Source: Symsagittifera roscoffensis
Taxonomy: Eukaryota; Xenacoelomorpha; Acoela; Convolutidae
NCBI RefSeq assembly: GCF_963678635.1
Contig: NC_087067.1
Span: forward strand, 22,699,547 to 22,763,546
DNA length: 64,000 nt
Direction: 5' to 3'
Shown: in pieces, positions 25,901 to 34,254 of the stretch
How the letters are laid out: each line of letters opens with the position of its first letter
Numbering within the stretch: position 1 is the first letter of the stretch
Program-made: the position numbers and the translations under genes
The notes under the pieces: generated by a model
Database searches by the model: none
What the model saw: the letters and a program-made list of their open reading frames with translations, nothing else
What the model was told of the DNA's origin: nothing

Positions 25901-25936
25901 TGTCAAACGGGAGCTTTAAAAATGTAAGAAAAATTT

Positions 25937-25988
<52 letters not shown>

Positions 25989-28900
25989 TAGGCTTTTGAA
26001 TAAAAAAATTATCCTCTAGTGGATTCGAACGTCCCATCTCGGAATTAGAGTCTCATATCTTGCTAACTGCGCCAGAAATCCTTTCTGCTTTCAAACACTA
26101 GCCACCAATAATGAAGCTGATGAAACACATGCTATTAAATTGCCATTGCTAAAAATGGGTTCGGGAAAAATTGGTTGTGTACAAAAACAAGAGAAGCCCA
26201 AAAGTAGCTAGGACGCTGTGCAAGTAGCACAGAATGATCCAATCACAATTAGAATAGAACAAAAGTTTTTTTTAACCGATTGAAATGATACAGTCCCAGA
26301 TTGTAGTATGCACTCACACCATATTGATTAACCGTTCATAAGTTATGATAAGATAAATTGTTCATCGTGTTTATCACTCTTCGTCTTCAAACACTTTACA
26401 AGTGAAGGGGCTTCAATATGATAGTCACTTAACCTCCGCGTGAGTTTTCTTTGAGCCAAAATTGTCTTAAAACATTAAACATACGCCATAGTTCTTTCCC
26501 ATTTTTCAGAGATATTAGACACAGAAAGATGCAGGGCTTTGCGCAACTTGCAATACCACACACATATAGCATTGTAAGCTAGAAGACAGAAAATAAAACA
26601 AAAGCCACGAAGTCGAAAAATAATTAGAACATTTCGAAAAAACCATAACTTAAAAGTCAATGATGTTCAATTTAAAAACACAATAACTGGCTTTTAATAA
26701 GTATTCAGACACAAAAATTGATCGGCAACTAAGCCGACAAAAGTTGGTTAGACTCCCGTTGCGCAAAATTGTTTCCAATTAAAGAACTCTTTAAAGTTCC
26801 GAAAATCTAAATTTTTACGCTCCGCCCTCCGGAAACACGCAAAAGCGTAAAAATCTATTTTTCTGTAAAACAACGCTTAAGTAGCTCACTTACTCGGTAA
26901 AACATAAGCTAAAACAATTGACAAAGGACCTTTACCACCTCAGGCGTAGTATTTTTCCCAAAAACTATGTTTGCCTGAAAAGCTACTGAAGTTTGATTTT
27001 GATGCAAGCCCAGCTATCACATGTTTTTCTGTAAATATTTTGTAAAGCAAGAAAATTCCGTGATGCGACAACTAAGCCGAGAAAACATAATCAGACTAAT
27101 CATACTCCGAAATTTTTTTGAAACGGATTTTTTTTTCAAAACCTTAAGACATTACTTCGTAAAAGAACTGTCAGTAGTAACAGTAGACCGGTAGAAATTG
27201 AATTTGCACGTGAACGAAGTCTAGTGATTCAAGTGATTTTGTTCAACAAGTTGTTAACCCGAAAAAAGTCTATATTCCAGTTTGATAACGCTTGCTTATC
27301 GCAAGCGTAAAGAAGTACATGAAACAAGCTCTAACCTCTTGTAGAGCGGGTCTATCAGTTTATGAATCATCTGACACAAATTATAGGCAATGTCTCCAAA
27401 CGACATTACATAACTACACGGAATCGGTAATAGCTCCAACATTTCGTTCACATGTTCCCAGTCTCCCATCAGCACTAACTGTTGAAGGACTCCCAGTTTT
27501 TGATTGTCTCCGAACTCTGGCGGGACCTGCAACGACTGTACTTCTTTTGCGTTCTCTTCCGCGACAGTTTCGCTCAAAACTACAGCTGTTAATTTTCTCG
27601 CAGCTTGTCTGCAGTTAATCACATACTTCTTATAGCTTTCATTCATTTCTTTGTCAGCTGGTGTGAGCTGTGCGTACATGTCTGAACAAATAACGGCACC
27701 TTCGCTGATCAACATGGCTGTGACTTGTAATAACGATTCGGGAGTTTTTCGGGTTACATTTATCATCGATTTGAAATGCTGCAGTTTGAATCCCAGAAAC
27801 TGCGAAATGTTGCTACCGACTCCAAATTCTCGCATGACTTGAATGAGGAACTTTTTGTTTTGAGTCTGACATTCGATCACTTCCAAGAGAATGTCAATCA
27901 CACGGTTTGGGTCAAGGTTGAATTTTCCTGAAATTAAGATTAAACTAAACTTCTGTTCACGTATCCCGGTCCACTGTACATAACTATACAAAAACGTCGG
28001 TTCATACAACCTTCCAGAACCACCGTTAATCTTATCGCTTCAACAATTTCTTCATGCTTTCCTTCCTAGTTAAAAGTACTTTTTGGAGCAGAAAACAGAT
28101 CTTTCGTACAAAATACTTTTATTAAATAATTTTATTCTGCTTCATGTTTTGGATAAAGAGTGCCAACAATCTGTTGGTTAAACGCGCCCAATTTCGGAGT
28201 CAGTTAACTAGAAAGTCATTCATAGCTTTGCTGTTTTATATAATGCTAAATATTTGAAGAAAAAACTTCAAAAACTATAAATTTGAAAAAGTTTATTAAG
28301 CTTATGAACAACACTTTTTGAAGCAATCAAGTTGCCGAAAAAATAAATCCATTAAAATAGGACCCAAAGTAAAGTAAAAGCAGAGCATTAGGAATTTCTC
28401 CAAGAGAAAACTCGGCGAAGATTAATTACGTGAAATCAACATTTCTTACCGACTAGACTTTTGAGGTTGCATGTAAACTGGGAGGGAGACCCTGGCATCG
28501 GATCTTGGTTCAACTCCGTGATGAGTTTACTGTATCCCTCGTTCTCCTCGCGCAGCATGTTGAACTTATTCTGTTTGTAGCTAAAAGGAGAATCCTACAC
28601 TTCGTATAATTCCAACAATTCTATAGACTTTTTCCATCAGAAAGGACAAAAAAGAAACACCAATTTGGTGATTCTTAAACCTCTATTTAATAATAATAAC
28701 AATCACTTCGGAACAACTAATGTAAATTATACTGCCTACAGCAAGCTTTCGAAACCCCAATTTAGAAGAATTTCATAAGTCGTTTGAAAGACGCAACCGA
28801 AGAGACCTGCGCATTCAGAAGGTGATTAGTTCACTCACAATAATTTAGTTCTGGTCTTGACGTATCTTTTTTGGAACATGTCTGTTGACTTGATCTGGCC

Positions 28901-31900
28901 CAGGGACTCCAGGGTGTCCAGTTCCAGTCGCTCAGTTAGCACCTCGCATTCAAGCTCCTTCTGTACAAAGACGCGCAATCAAATTACTCACACTCGAACC
29001 ATTACTGCTTTCTTAAAATCATTGGTTGATTCAAAATTTACAAGTAATTTTCTTCTGAAAAGCCAACTAGAATTTCAATGTTTAGAGTGCGTACTTTCCT
29101 CTTCGTTTTACAACATTAGGCTTTCATTGATACCTTGATTGACTTATCTTCTTAAAACAACAGTTTTACTCACACTAAACAGTTGGCTTTCTGAATAAAA
29201 AAAACTAATGAAACGTACACTATCTCACCTCAAGATTTGAAAGCAGTTTCATAAACGTTTCCCTTTGTTTGCTCCATTTAACTTCATTCTCAGCAGAGCC
29301 ATCCGAATTGTTGTTCTGCTCGTTGAATAAAGTCTCAATGTCAAGAGATGCCATCACATCACTGACAACTTGAGAGCCTCCTTTGCAACTCTAAAACATC
29401 CCAGCCAGCGTGCATTTTGAAACTTAAATCCGAGCTAAGAGAACGTTTCAGAATCATTTTGATGTAAAATAATTAAGAAACAGAAGCGAAGCAGAGCTCC
29501 GCGCCACTTGCGATACAACAGAAACATAAATTGAGACGAAAGTGGCTGAGTTGTATAAAAAAGTTTTGACATGCCGACCTACCAAACATTTTATATCAAT
29601 TTGTCGTGAATACGAAAAATTAAACTTACATTTGTATGCATGAAACAAAACTTACAAAGCGGTCACCAAGACAAAATTTTGGCAGACTTTGGTTGAGCAA
29701 AAAAAAATGTTGTCATAAAAAACTAAACTTTTAAAAAATAATAATTTAGACACTCTCTCTCAGAAGACTCAAAGGTATAAGAAACTTGTTTTTCGCTTCC
29801 AGCGGCGCAATGTGAGTCCACTGCGTCGAAAAAAATATATTTAACTAAATTTCCTCAAAACATCTTGTACCTTAATTACCTCCAGCAATGGCGATTTAGA
29901 AACGACATTCAGAAATTCAGAAGAAAGCTGAATCTTCAAAAAGAGTCGGGCTACGGGAAACAATCCCAGAAAAATAAACAGACGAGTGATAGTCCAAAAC
30001 AGCAGAAAACTTCTAGTATGCCAAAAACAGGTCTCGGCCAGATTGAAGCCTCGAGCCTTTTTCATCGCAAATGGCAAGAGTAAATATACTGTTTAACTAA
30101 TATACTGTAGAAAAATTATGATTTCACGTGCTGAAATATGCGACCAAAGCCATGAAACTTGACACATTAGTTCCACCGACGCATTCATAATTATCGAAGG
30201 GTTTGACGGTTCGAACTGTATCTCTCACAAATAGCGCAACAGAACGCTCCATTTATGCAATGCTGTGGTCGAATTTAAGCCACACCCATGTGATAAGAGG
30301 CACTCTCAATTAAAAACATATTACAAGTCAATGATTATGGTACGATGATTATAAATACCTTGATGAATTCTTTGAAAAAATCGGTGACCTGGTCAAGTGC
30401 AAGTTTATCCACAAGGCATCCTCTCGCAAGTGAGAACAACGCATAACTCAGCTCTAAAGCAAAGAAAAATTATCAACTCAGGCTATCTATTTGAATTTCT
30501 TCATTAGAGGAGTATTGTATTATGAAATATTTAAGCCTACATACACTAAAAAATCTGCCAAGTTCTGATACTAAATGGAATGTCATATCTAACTCCAATT
30601 TAAACCATCTGTAAAGATTAGCTCACTTTAAGTACATAACGCTGAACTAAACGTGTAATTCACTCGTCATTATACACAGATGTGCAATGCAGCTTCGCGC
30701 CACTTGCAATACAATGCAAAGACGGCATCGCAAAGTAGCAGTCCGAAAAAGGAATGAAAACCTCTGAACTGATTTTTTTTTGGAAAAGAAAGTTTAAAAA
30801 CAGAGGCGAAGCAGAGCTTCGCACCATTGAATGTCTGATAGAAAAAATTTATGTCTAAAGTTTCAAAAAATCAAATTGGAAAAATGTTGGAAAACATTTT
30901 TGAAAATTAAACAAGCAACAAAATCACTTTGACTCCAACTCACGTTTTTACAGGCTAGTTATGCCGAATACACGCGATGAAACTATTTGAAAACAGCACA
31001 CTGATGGAAAAAAAAGCTAATTCTGATTTTTTTTTTCAGATGAGACAATATACAATTACCGAACAATATAAAAACATTTTGCAAGCGTCAGAACAAGTAA
31101 GATTTAACAAACAACACACTTCACCCGAAAACAACTTAAACGTTACTAGAAACAACGAACTATTGAAAATGGTGAACTTCGAAAACAATTACAAAACAAT
31201 TCAAAATCTTGTAATTATTCTTCTTGCTTAAAAAAATTGCTCAAAAAAAACTCGAATCAAACAAAAATGTAAAACAAGAAAGAGACGCTGCTCAGAGCAA
31301 ACAAATGATTTTGATGTTCTGAAGCCAAAAACAAACGCCAATTTTAATTCCTTAAAAAATTCCAGTCGGACAAAAACAAGTCTAACACAGACGCGAACCT
31401 GCGCTTCGCTAACACTTGCGAGAACACGACCAAAACGCAGCTCTATCAAGTGACATCAGAAAAGGTAGAATTTAGCCTCGAATTTGCAAAAACTCGAGGC
31501 TTAGCAAAAACTCGATTTAGCAAAAATCTGCGACCTAGCAAATTTGAGTCCCACGCACTAATCATTCAGCCACGGATGCTTGAAATCCACAAAAACTAGC
31601 CACCAATAATGCAGCTAAAAAATTGCCAATTTGATGCGGCAAAAGCAGCATCAAATACAAAACGATACAATTTTGCATGTAAAAAATCGCAAATCATTAT
31701 GCATAAATTATGCATTTCAAAAGATTGCAAGATATATTAAGCTAGAAAATTTCTGAAATCGAGATTTTATTATTTTTATGCTGTTTGAATCAAAAAGCTT
31801 TCTTCGGTTCACTTGATGAATTAAAATGCATCAACTGTGTAAACTTATAACTATTAGAATGTTAAAGCACATGTTATCAATAAGCTGTAAAGCTGCAACT

Positions 31901-33442
31901 AAATAATAAAGGTGCAACAAAATATCAAAATATCTTATTGCCAAATTCGATGCAGCAAAATCGACGCAACAAATACTGTTGCTTTAAGTCGCAACAAAAA
32001 TTGCGAATTAGTCGCAACAAAAGCCGGAACAATATTTGCGACTTAGGTTGGAAAAAAAAGAAAGTTCGTAATATAAAACATTGCATCGCAAGTGAAAAGG
32101 AAAGAGAAAGTTGAACAAAACCTCAATTGAAAAAACGCAATTTAACTATATTTCTGAAAAACAAAAAAAGACGTATCATTGAGCCACTTTAAAAAATGAA
32201 TGAGACCGGAAGCGTATCAATATTATCTGGAAGTAAAATAAAATTAAGAGAACATTTTTTTTAATTGACAACGAAAACTGTTTGAATTGAAATAACTCTT
32301 TGAATTGAAAGTTTTTGAAAATACTAAAAAACTGTTTGAATTGAAACCAAAACAACTGCTTTATAAAGTGAGCCAAAAAAAAAACATTAAAGATTTTTTT
32401 CAATGGCGTTTCAAAAAAAACGGAAAATGAACCGACAAAAACTAGGAAAACCATAACCATTCAAAAGGTGTACCTTTTTTGAAAATACAATAACAACCTG
32501 AAACGGGCTTTACCTATTTACTACTCAAATTATAGTAGTTTCACTTGAACCTTCAAGGAACTTAGCTTGCCAGAAGATGAAGGAGTCCAAGAGATTAAAT
32601 GAATCCTGTGAACAAAGTTATTTACATGGAAAAAATTACCCGATTGCAATACCCATACTTATTGCAAGGGTAAAATACTCAGAGAGAAAATTGTTTCAAA
32701 TATTTTGTTATTTTCAAATGGAAGCTTTAGTGTATAAAAAATCAAAAAAAATCCACAAAGTATAGATACGTTCTTCAAAATTGAGCTGAGTAAAAGGAAT
32801 TAATTGAACAGAATGTTTCTAAAACACCCGGCAAATAAGCCGACGAAAACTGAAACGAAATCAATTAGGCCTACAAATTGATAGAAATAGATCAATTGAG
32901 CTGAAAAAAAAACATGATTTTATCTGAAAAAACTAGTCGTGGAAGCTTCATTTAGCGCTTCCTTGTCAATCAAAGTTTTCCATAAAAATAGAGTTTTGCT
33001 TGTTTTTCATCTTTTGACGATGACTATTGTCAACTTTGTCTAAGTAGCTAATTTTATACGCGGATGTATAGTTCTCTCGTCACACCACCCACAAAAAAAC
33101 GACACTGATTTGAATAAAAAATCGCAAAAAATAGTTAAGTATTATTTTTATGAATGTGGTCGGAACATGCTGTGCTACATGCACAGCAACCCGCTATCCT
33201 TGCTTGGTTTAAGCGCTATGCTCCAACTTCTTTGAAAACTTGCCTGTTGAGACTTTAGAGCTTGCAAGATTCAAGTCGTCACTTTGAACGCCAAGTTCTT
33301 TCAGCCTGAAACAATTTTGAATTAATACGGACGCTACGATTACTCCGTTGATTAACTTCACAGATGACCATCTTACAATGAAGTTTTTGCAGCCTCCGAA
33401 TCCGTCAAATCCAGAAACTGTACGAAATCTTTCATTGCTGTT
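10841..33442 (-). CDS. THOC2: THO complex subunit 2, 24 exons
   Basis: THOC2 is the large helical scaffold of the THO core of TREX, which packages nascent mRNA for nuclear export. Twenty-four exons join in phase to about 1386 residues from the ATG at 33435 to the stop at 10841-10843; vertebrate THOC2 is near 1590, and the difference is mostly in the C-terminal tail. Matches to the family run the whole length: ELSY and LDIET near the N terminus, [17 protein letters not shown] and [10 protein letters not shown] (about 170-220), IMKRLTK-type sequence, [38 protein letters not shown] and [11 protein letters not shown], then NYPGFF and YENFRHV (about 1100-1130). Residues about 1200-1386 are a Ser- and Lys-rich tail with basic nuclear-localisation-like clusters, ending KRKAAKDDA. 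Introns 2 and 12 have GC donors. Introns hold most of the repeats listed below. Identification is secure; the first codon is less so. Confidence 0.95.
10992..11099. mobile_element. hAT-like MITE, short copy (THOC2 last intron)
   Basis: Starts CAGGAGCGGATCTACGATTT and ends GCACCCCTG, resembling the longer copy at 15.1 kb with most of the middle missing. The flanks 'catttaag' and 'cacctaag' could be a decayed 8 bp target duplication. Confidence 0.5.
11134..11280 (-). CDS. THOC2: THOC2 exon 23
   Basis: 49 residues, Ser/Thr-rich, closing with the basic [11 protein letters not shown]. Phase 0 at both ends; acceptor ATTTAG, donor GTAATT. Confidence 0.85.
12076..12101 (-). CDS. THOC2: THOC2 exon 22 (26 bp microexon with basic cluster)
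   Basis: Codes for (D)SKKRKVDK, which contains KKRKV, the core of a classical monopartite nuclear localisation signal. Borders are TTTCAG and GTGTGA. It is not a multiple of three, so skipping it would change the tail's frame. Confidence 0.75.
12850..13160. repeat. Repeat X, partial copy (THOC2 intron)
   Basis: Shares 'gatgccttttaagc', 'atttctagaacaattttga'-like and 'gaaaactggatcaa' segments with the copies at 4.7 and 9.9 kb. Confidence 0.5.
13384..13636 (-). CDS. THOC2: THOC2 exon 21 (Ser-rich tail)
   Basis: About residues 1225-1308. A basic start ([12 protein letters not shown]) leads into a Ser/Ala/Gly-rich low-complexity stretch. Donor GTAAGT; ends after the first base of an Asp codon. 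Confidence 0.88.
13840..13909 (-). CDS. THOC2: THOC2 exon 20
   Basis: About residues 1201-1224, [20 protein letters not shown], matching the [21 protein letters not shown] transition to the tail. Donor GTAAGT. Confidence 0.9.
14318..14511 (-). CDS. THOC2: THOC2 exon 19
   Basis: About residues 1137-1200, [20 protein letters not shown] and PYFPKV; last part of the conserved helical domain. Donor GTAAGT. Confidence 0.95.
14769..14894 (-). CDS. THOC2: THOC2 exon 18
   Basis: About residues 1095-1136, [15 protein letters not shown] and [15 protein letters not shown]. Phase 0 on both sides. Confidence 0.96.
15108..15488. mobile_element. hAT-like MITE, full copy (THOC2 intron)
   Basis: It starts CAGGGGCGGATATAGG and ends CTAAATCCGCCCGTG, giving imperfect terminal inverted repeats of the CAGGGGCGG type known from hAT elements. 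TCAAGAT flanks both sides (15101-15107 and 15489-15495). About 380 bp with no coding capacity. G-runs follow each end. Related copies lie at 10992-11099 and, inverted, at about 51390-51614. Confidence 0.7.
15764..15892 (-). CDS. THOC2: THOC2 exon 17
   Basis: About residues 1052-1094, [20 protein letters not shown] and GRFLYSMWE; among the most conserved blocks. Phase 0 on both sides; donor GTAAAC. Confidence 0.96.
15970..16507. repeat. Dispersed ~0.54 kb repeat R, copy 1
   Basis: This is the reverse complement of 49581-50098 over essentially its full length. One edge is 'ttgttccgactttcg' with a small hairpin; the other contains 'cagggcttcgccctgatact'. No reading frame. Probably a non-autonomous DNA transposon. 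Confidence 0.75.
16637..16995 (-). repeat. tRNA-cored element, copy c
   Basis: Best preserved tRNA-like core of the family (about 16738-16826, minus strand): A box TGGCTGAGTGGTTAGTG and B box GGTTCGAAACC, in the right order and spacing for a Ser/Leu-type tRNA ancestor. Conserved flanks lie on both sides. In THOC2 intron 16. Confidence 0.65.
17077..17179 (-). CDS. THOC2: THOC2 exon 16
   Basis: About residues 1017-1051, [15 protein letters not shown] and [10 protein letters not shown], matching the family's IFSAIDAVYCARF and NFSTLLCYDR. Confidence 0.94.
17541..17737 (-). CDS. THOC2: THOC2 exon 15
   Basis: About residues 952-1016. A highly charged helix ([20 protein letters not shown]) is followed by the conserved QQFCLYQRC block. 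Donor GTGCGT. Confidence 0.92.
18185..18427 (-). CDS. THOC2: THOC2 exon 14
   Basis: About residues 871-951, with [19 protein letters not shown], a hallmark segment of the Tho2 region. Phase 0 at both ends. Confidence 0.95.
18546..18916. mobile_element. Foldback-like non-autonomous element 2
   Basis: The arms are made of a 15 bp subrepeat CAGTCCRATACAAAA, repeated on the left and inverted on the right. The core (about 18680-18736) is nearly identical to that of the element at 7.6 kb: 'cctaccctctgttggcaagc', 'aacacgttggcgcgact'. The arms of the two elements are unrelated in sequence. It lies in a THOC2 intron. Chance frames through the right arm are not genes. Confidence 0.7.
19444..19851 (-). 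CDS. THOC2: THOC2 exon 13
   Basis: About residues 735-870, with KKSS-like [26 protein letters not shown] and [10 protein letters not shown]. Donor GTAAGC. The frame continuing to 19264 is intron. Confidence 0.94.
20207..20421 (-). CDS. THOC2: THOC2 exon 12, GC donor
   Basis: About residues 663-734, with [21 protein letters not shown], which is split here as [11 protein letters not shown] and [10 protein letters not shown]. It ends GAG|GCAAGT, a GC-AG donor. Only this border joins exon 13 in phase and gives the conserved [12 protein letters not shown] alignment. Confidence 0.9.
20744..21105 (-). CDS. THOC2: THOC2 exon 11
   Basis: About residues 542-662. It includes [24 protein letters not shown] and [11 protein letters not shown], all strongly conserved. 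Donor GTGAGT, codon split after one base. Confidence 0.95.
21753..21773. repeat. CA microsatellite
   Basis: Ten CA dinucleotides in a THOC2 intron. Confidence 0.9.
21985..22595 (-). repeat. tRNA-cored element, copy d (long form)
   Basis: It has the same left edge ('aaaactagcgagaacacgac') and right edge ('gctagtgtaat') as the short copies, but an extra 250 bp or so between the tRNA-like part and the right end. That extra part, with 'gatgaattaaaa' and 'tgcatcaact', is shared with the copy at 31.4-32.1 kb. Confidence 0.55.
22769..22899 (-). CDS. THOC2: THOC2 exon 10
   Basis: About residues 499-541, with [19 protein letters not shown] and YLPYHDR, matching the family's LLPSLSLMDCNAC...ELWG block. 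Donor GTAAAG. Confidence 0.9.
23480..24130. repeat. Repeat X, partial copy split by an insertion
   Basis: Fragments of repeat X lie at about 23480-23668 and 23950-24130. A tRNA-cored element sits between them, so repeat X was here first. Confidence 0.5.
23670..23945 (-). repeat. tRNA-cored element, copy e, nested in repeat X
   Basis: The tRNA-like core at about 23708-23785 (minus strand) has GTCTGAGTGGTTAGTG and GGCTCGAATCC. The right edge is 'cactaacgctgcctagtgt'. Left edge trimmed. Confidence 0.6.
24440..25145. repeat. Composite repeat: GCGGAATCCGC cluster and a 33 bp tandem repeat
   Basis: Variants of the self-complementary TGCGGAATCCGCA are scattered at both ends (24452-24605 and 25070-25140). 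Between them, at about 24724-24844, nearly four copies of a 33 bp unit run in tandem (TCTCAAATACTG, then AATGAACACCTTTCCGA). The overall plan (repeated motifs at both ends, different middle) recalls the foldback-like elements of this window, but the borders are not clear. Confidence 0.45.
25361..25393 (-). CDS. THOC2: THOC2 exon 9 (33 bp microexon)
   Basis: Eleven residues, [11 protein letters not shown], phase 0 on both sides, so skipping it would keep the frame. It falls in a poorly conserved charged loop of the family. Borders are TTTCAG and GTAAGT. Confidence 0.8.
25570..25807 (-). CDS. THOC2: THOC2 exon 8
   Basis: About residues 408-487. A Ser/Pro/Gln-rich linker is followed by a conserved helix with [13 protein letters not shown]. 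Donor GTAAAA. Confidence 0.92.
25935..26160 (-). repeat. tRNA-derived SINE-like repeat with TA tail
   Basis: On the minus strand about 26005-26085 reads like a tRNA: CTGGCGCAGTTAGC (A box) and ACGTTCGAATCC (B box). The acceptor stem does not pair well, so it is not a functional tRNA. A run of about 20 TA dinucleotides (about 25943-25983) follows on its 3' side. Different from the other tRNA-cored family. Confidence 0.5.
26690..27310. repeat. Dispersed repeat, copy 2 (partner near 0.84-1.3 kb)
   Basis: Right-hand 80 bases match 1217-1295 and end in a CGCTTGC...GCAAGCG hairpin. This end abuts the donor side of THOC2 exon 7 (27336). Confidence 0.45.
27336..27927 (-). CDS. THOC2: THOC2 exon 7 (largest)
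   Basis: About residues 211-407. It opens with [17 protein letters not shown] and includes [17 protein letters not shown], and ends PLYKR. The upstream open frame beyond 27927 is intron read-through. Confidence 0.95.
28450..28580 (-). CDS. THOC2: THOC2 exon 6
   Basis: About residues 167-210. [20 protein letters not shown] is nearly identical to the vertebrate protein. Donor GTAAGA. Confidence 0.95.
28839..28960 (-). CDS. THOC2: THOC2 exon 5
   Basis: About residues 127-166, with [12 protein letters not shown] and YVKTRTKL; both match vertebrate THOC2. Donor GTGAGT; the codon is split after two bases. Confidence 0.92.
29229..29390 (-). CDS. THOC2: THOC2 exon 4
   Basis: About residues 73-126, containing SLDIETLF, which matches the conserved LDIET of the family. 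Phase 0 at both borders; donor GTGAGA. Confidence 0.88.
29480..30850. repeat. Short hairpin motif, repeated in THOC2 intron 3
   Basis: The motif GAAGCAGAGCTTCGCRCCACTTGCGATAC, in pieces, appears at about 29486-29520, 30685-30712 and 30800-30830; relatives are at 21180-21210 and 26529-26560. Each can fold on GCGAAGC/GCTTCGC. Together they look like the conserved edge of decayed MITE copies. Confidence 0.4.
30359..30453 (-). CDS. THOC2: THOC2 exon 3
   Basis: About residues 41-72. It starts [12 protein letters not shown], matching the ELSYHV region of the family. The donor is GTATTT. Confidence 0.85.
31388..32095 (-). repeat. tRNA-cored element, copy f (long form)
   Basis: Left edge 'gcgcttcgctaacacttgcg', tRNA-like core near 31520-31582, right edge 'gcgacttaggttgg'. 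Shares the long middle segment with the copy at 22 kb. A local 'gcaaaaactcga' duplication has expanded the part next to the core. Confidence 0.55.
32100..33240. other. THOC2 intron 2, right part
   Basis: AT-rich intron sequence. Near 33158-33200 a short block around 'gtcggaacatgctgtgctac' has a relative at 12768-12800. Nothing else recognised. Confidence 0.35.
33244..33305 (-). CDS. THOC2: THOC2 exon 2, GC donor
   Basis: Codes for about residues 20-40 ([12 protein letters not shown]...). The 3' border is CAG|GCAAGT, a classic GC-AG donor. The nearby GT donor four bases downstream would throw the next exon out of frame. Confidence 0.85.
33377..33442 (-). CDS. THOC2: THOC2 exon 1 (first found)
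   Basis: It begins at a strong acceptor (a run of pyrimidines ending TTTCAG) and ends at donor GTAAGA. An in-frame ATG lies at 33435-33433, only 7 bases inside. Human THOC2 is only about ten residues longer at this end, so this ATG may be the true start, with a non-coding or trans-spliced leader before it. Otherwise a tiny coding exon is missed upstream. Confidence 0.75.
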
Positions 33443-33599
33443 CTGAAAAAAAAGAAGTGCACAGTTTTTATGAAACCTGAAGGACAGAACTTATCATGGT
33501 AAGCGAAGTTACGGTTCTTTTTACTTTCCCCCTACATTTGATTTTCAAGTTAGAAAAATTATTTTAATATTGTTACAATGAGAGAGAGAAAATATTACA

Positions 33600-34060
33600 A
33601 AAGCAATTGACAAAGTTGCCCTCAACCTTCTAATCCCAAAATTGATTGATTTTAAAATAGGAGGAAAGTTACTCAGTCTGGTCAACTCATATCTTGCAAA
33701 ATCGAAAACAATTCGTGAAAATAAACAACGAGAAATCGGTTTATGTAGATGTCACCAGTGGTGTGCCACAAGGGTCATATCACCAGTGGTGTGCCACAAG
33801 GGTAATATTTGTAGATGTCATAAACAACGAGAAATCGGTTTATTCGTGAAAATAAACAACGAGAAAATTCGTGAAAATAAACGAGAAATTCGTGAAAATA
33901 AACAACGAGAAATTAATTCGTGAAATTAAACAACGAGAAATCGGTTTATGTAGATGTTACCAGTGGTGTGCCACAAGCGTGATATTTTTTTGCAAATGCT
34001 TTGCTTATTGTAACTACAGAAGAAAAGTTTGAGGAGCTTAAAAATATTTAAGTTTTTTTC
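33600..34060 (+). mobile_element. LINE (non-LTR) reverse transcriptase fragment
   Basis: The plus strand codes for decayed pieces of a LINE reverse transcriptase. There is a LLSLVNSYL-type helix; then VDVTSGVPQGS, the very conserved motif of Jockey/CR1/I-like RTs; then FFANALLIVTTEEKFEELKN, where most families have FADD. The VTSGVPQGS coding segment (about 55 bp with 'aaataaacaacgagaaatc') has been locally copied several times between 33710 and 33975, scrambling the frame. The element is dead: the RT catalytic region is disrupted and no endonuclease is near. Confidence 0.65.
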
Positions 34061-34254
34061 AGAACAGACTTTGAACCCTTTTACCAATATATTGCACACT
34101 GTTCAAGTTGATAGATGAGAAGTCTTTAAAATGATTAACAGAGCCAGAAAAGTGAAAAGTTTGTTTTCTAGGCGTTTTTTCATCATTCAGAAAAATATGG
34201 TCGGAAAAGTGTTCTGTGTGCCGAAGAACCTTTTTAAGATGTACAAGCTTGACG

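Noticed and set aside
25942-26090. tRNA gene on the minus strand
   Set aside because: A and B boxes are present but the acceptor stem does not pair and a TA tail follows, so it is a tRNA-derived repeat.
30977-31231. 84-codon plus-strand frame in THOC2 intron 2
   Set aside because: Asn/Lys-rich composition expected from AT-rich DNA; no splice sites or family match.
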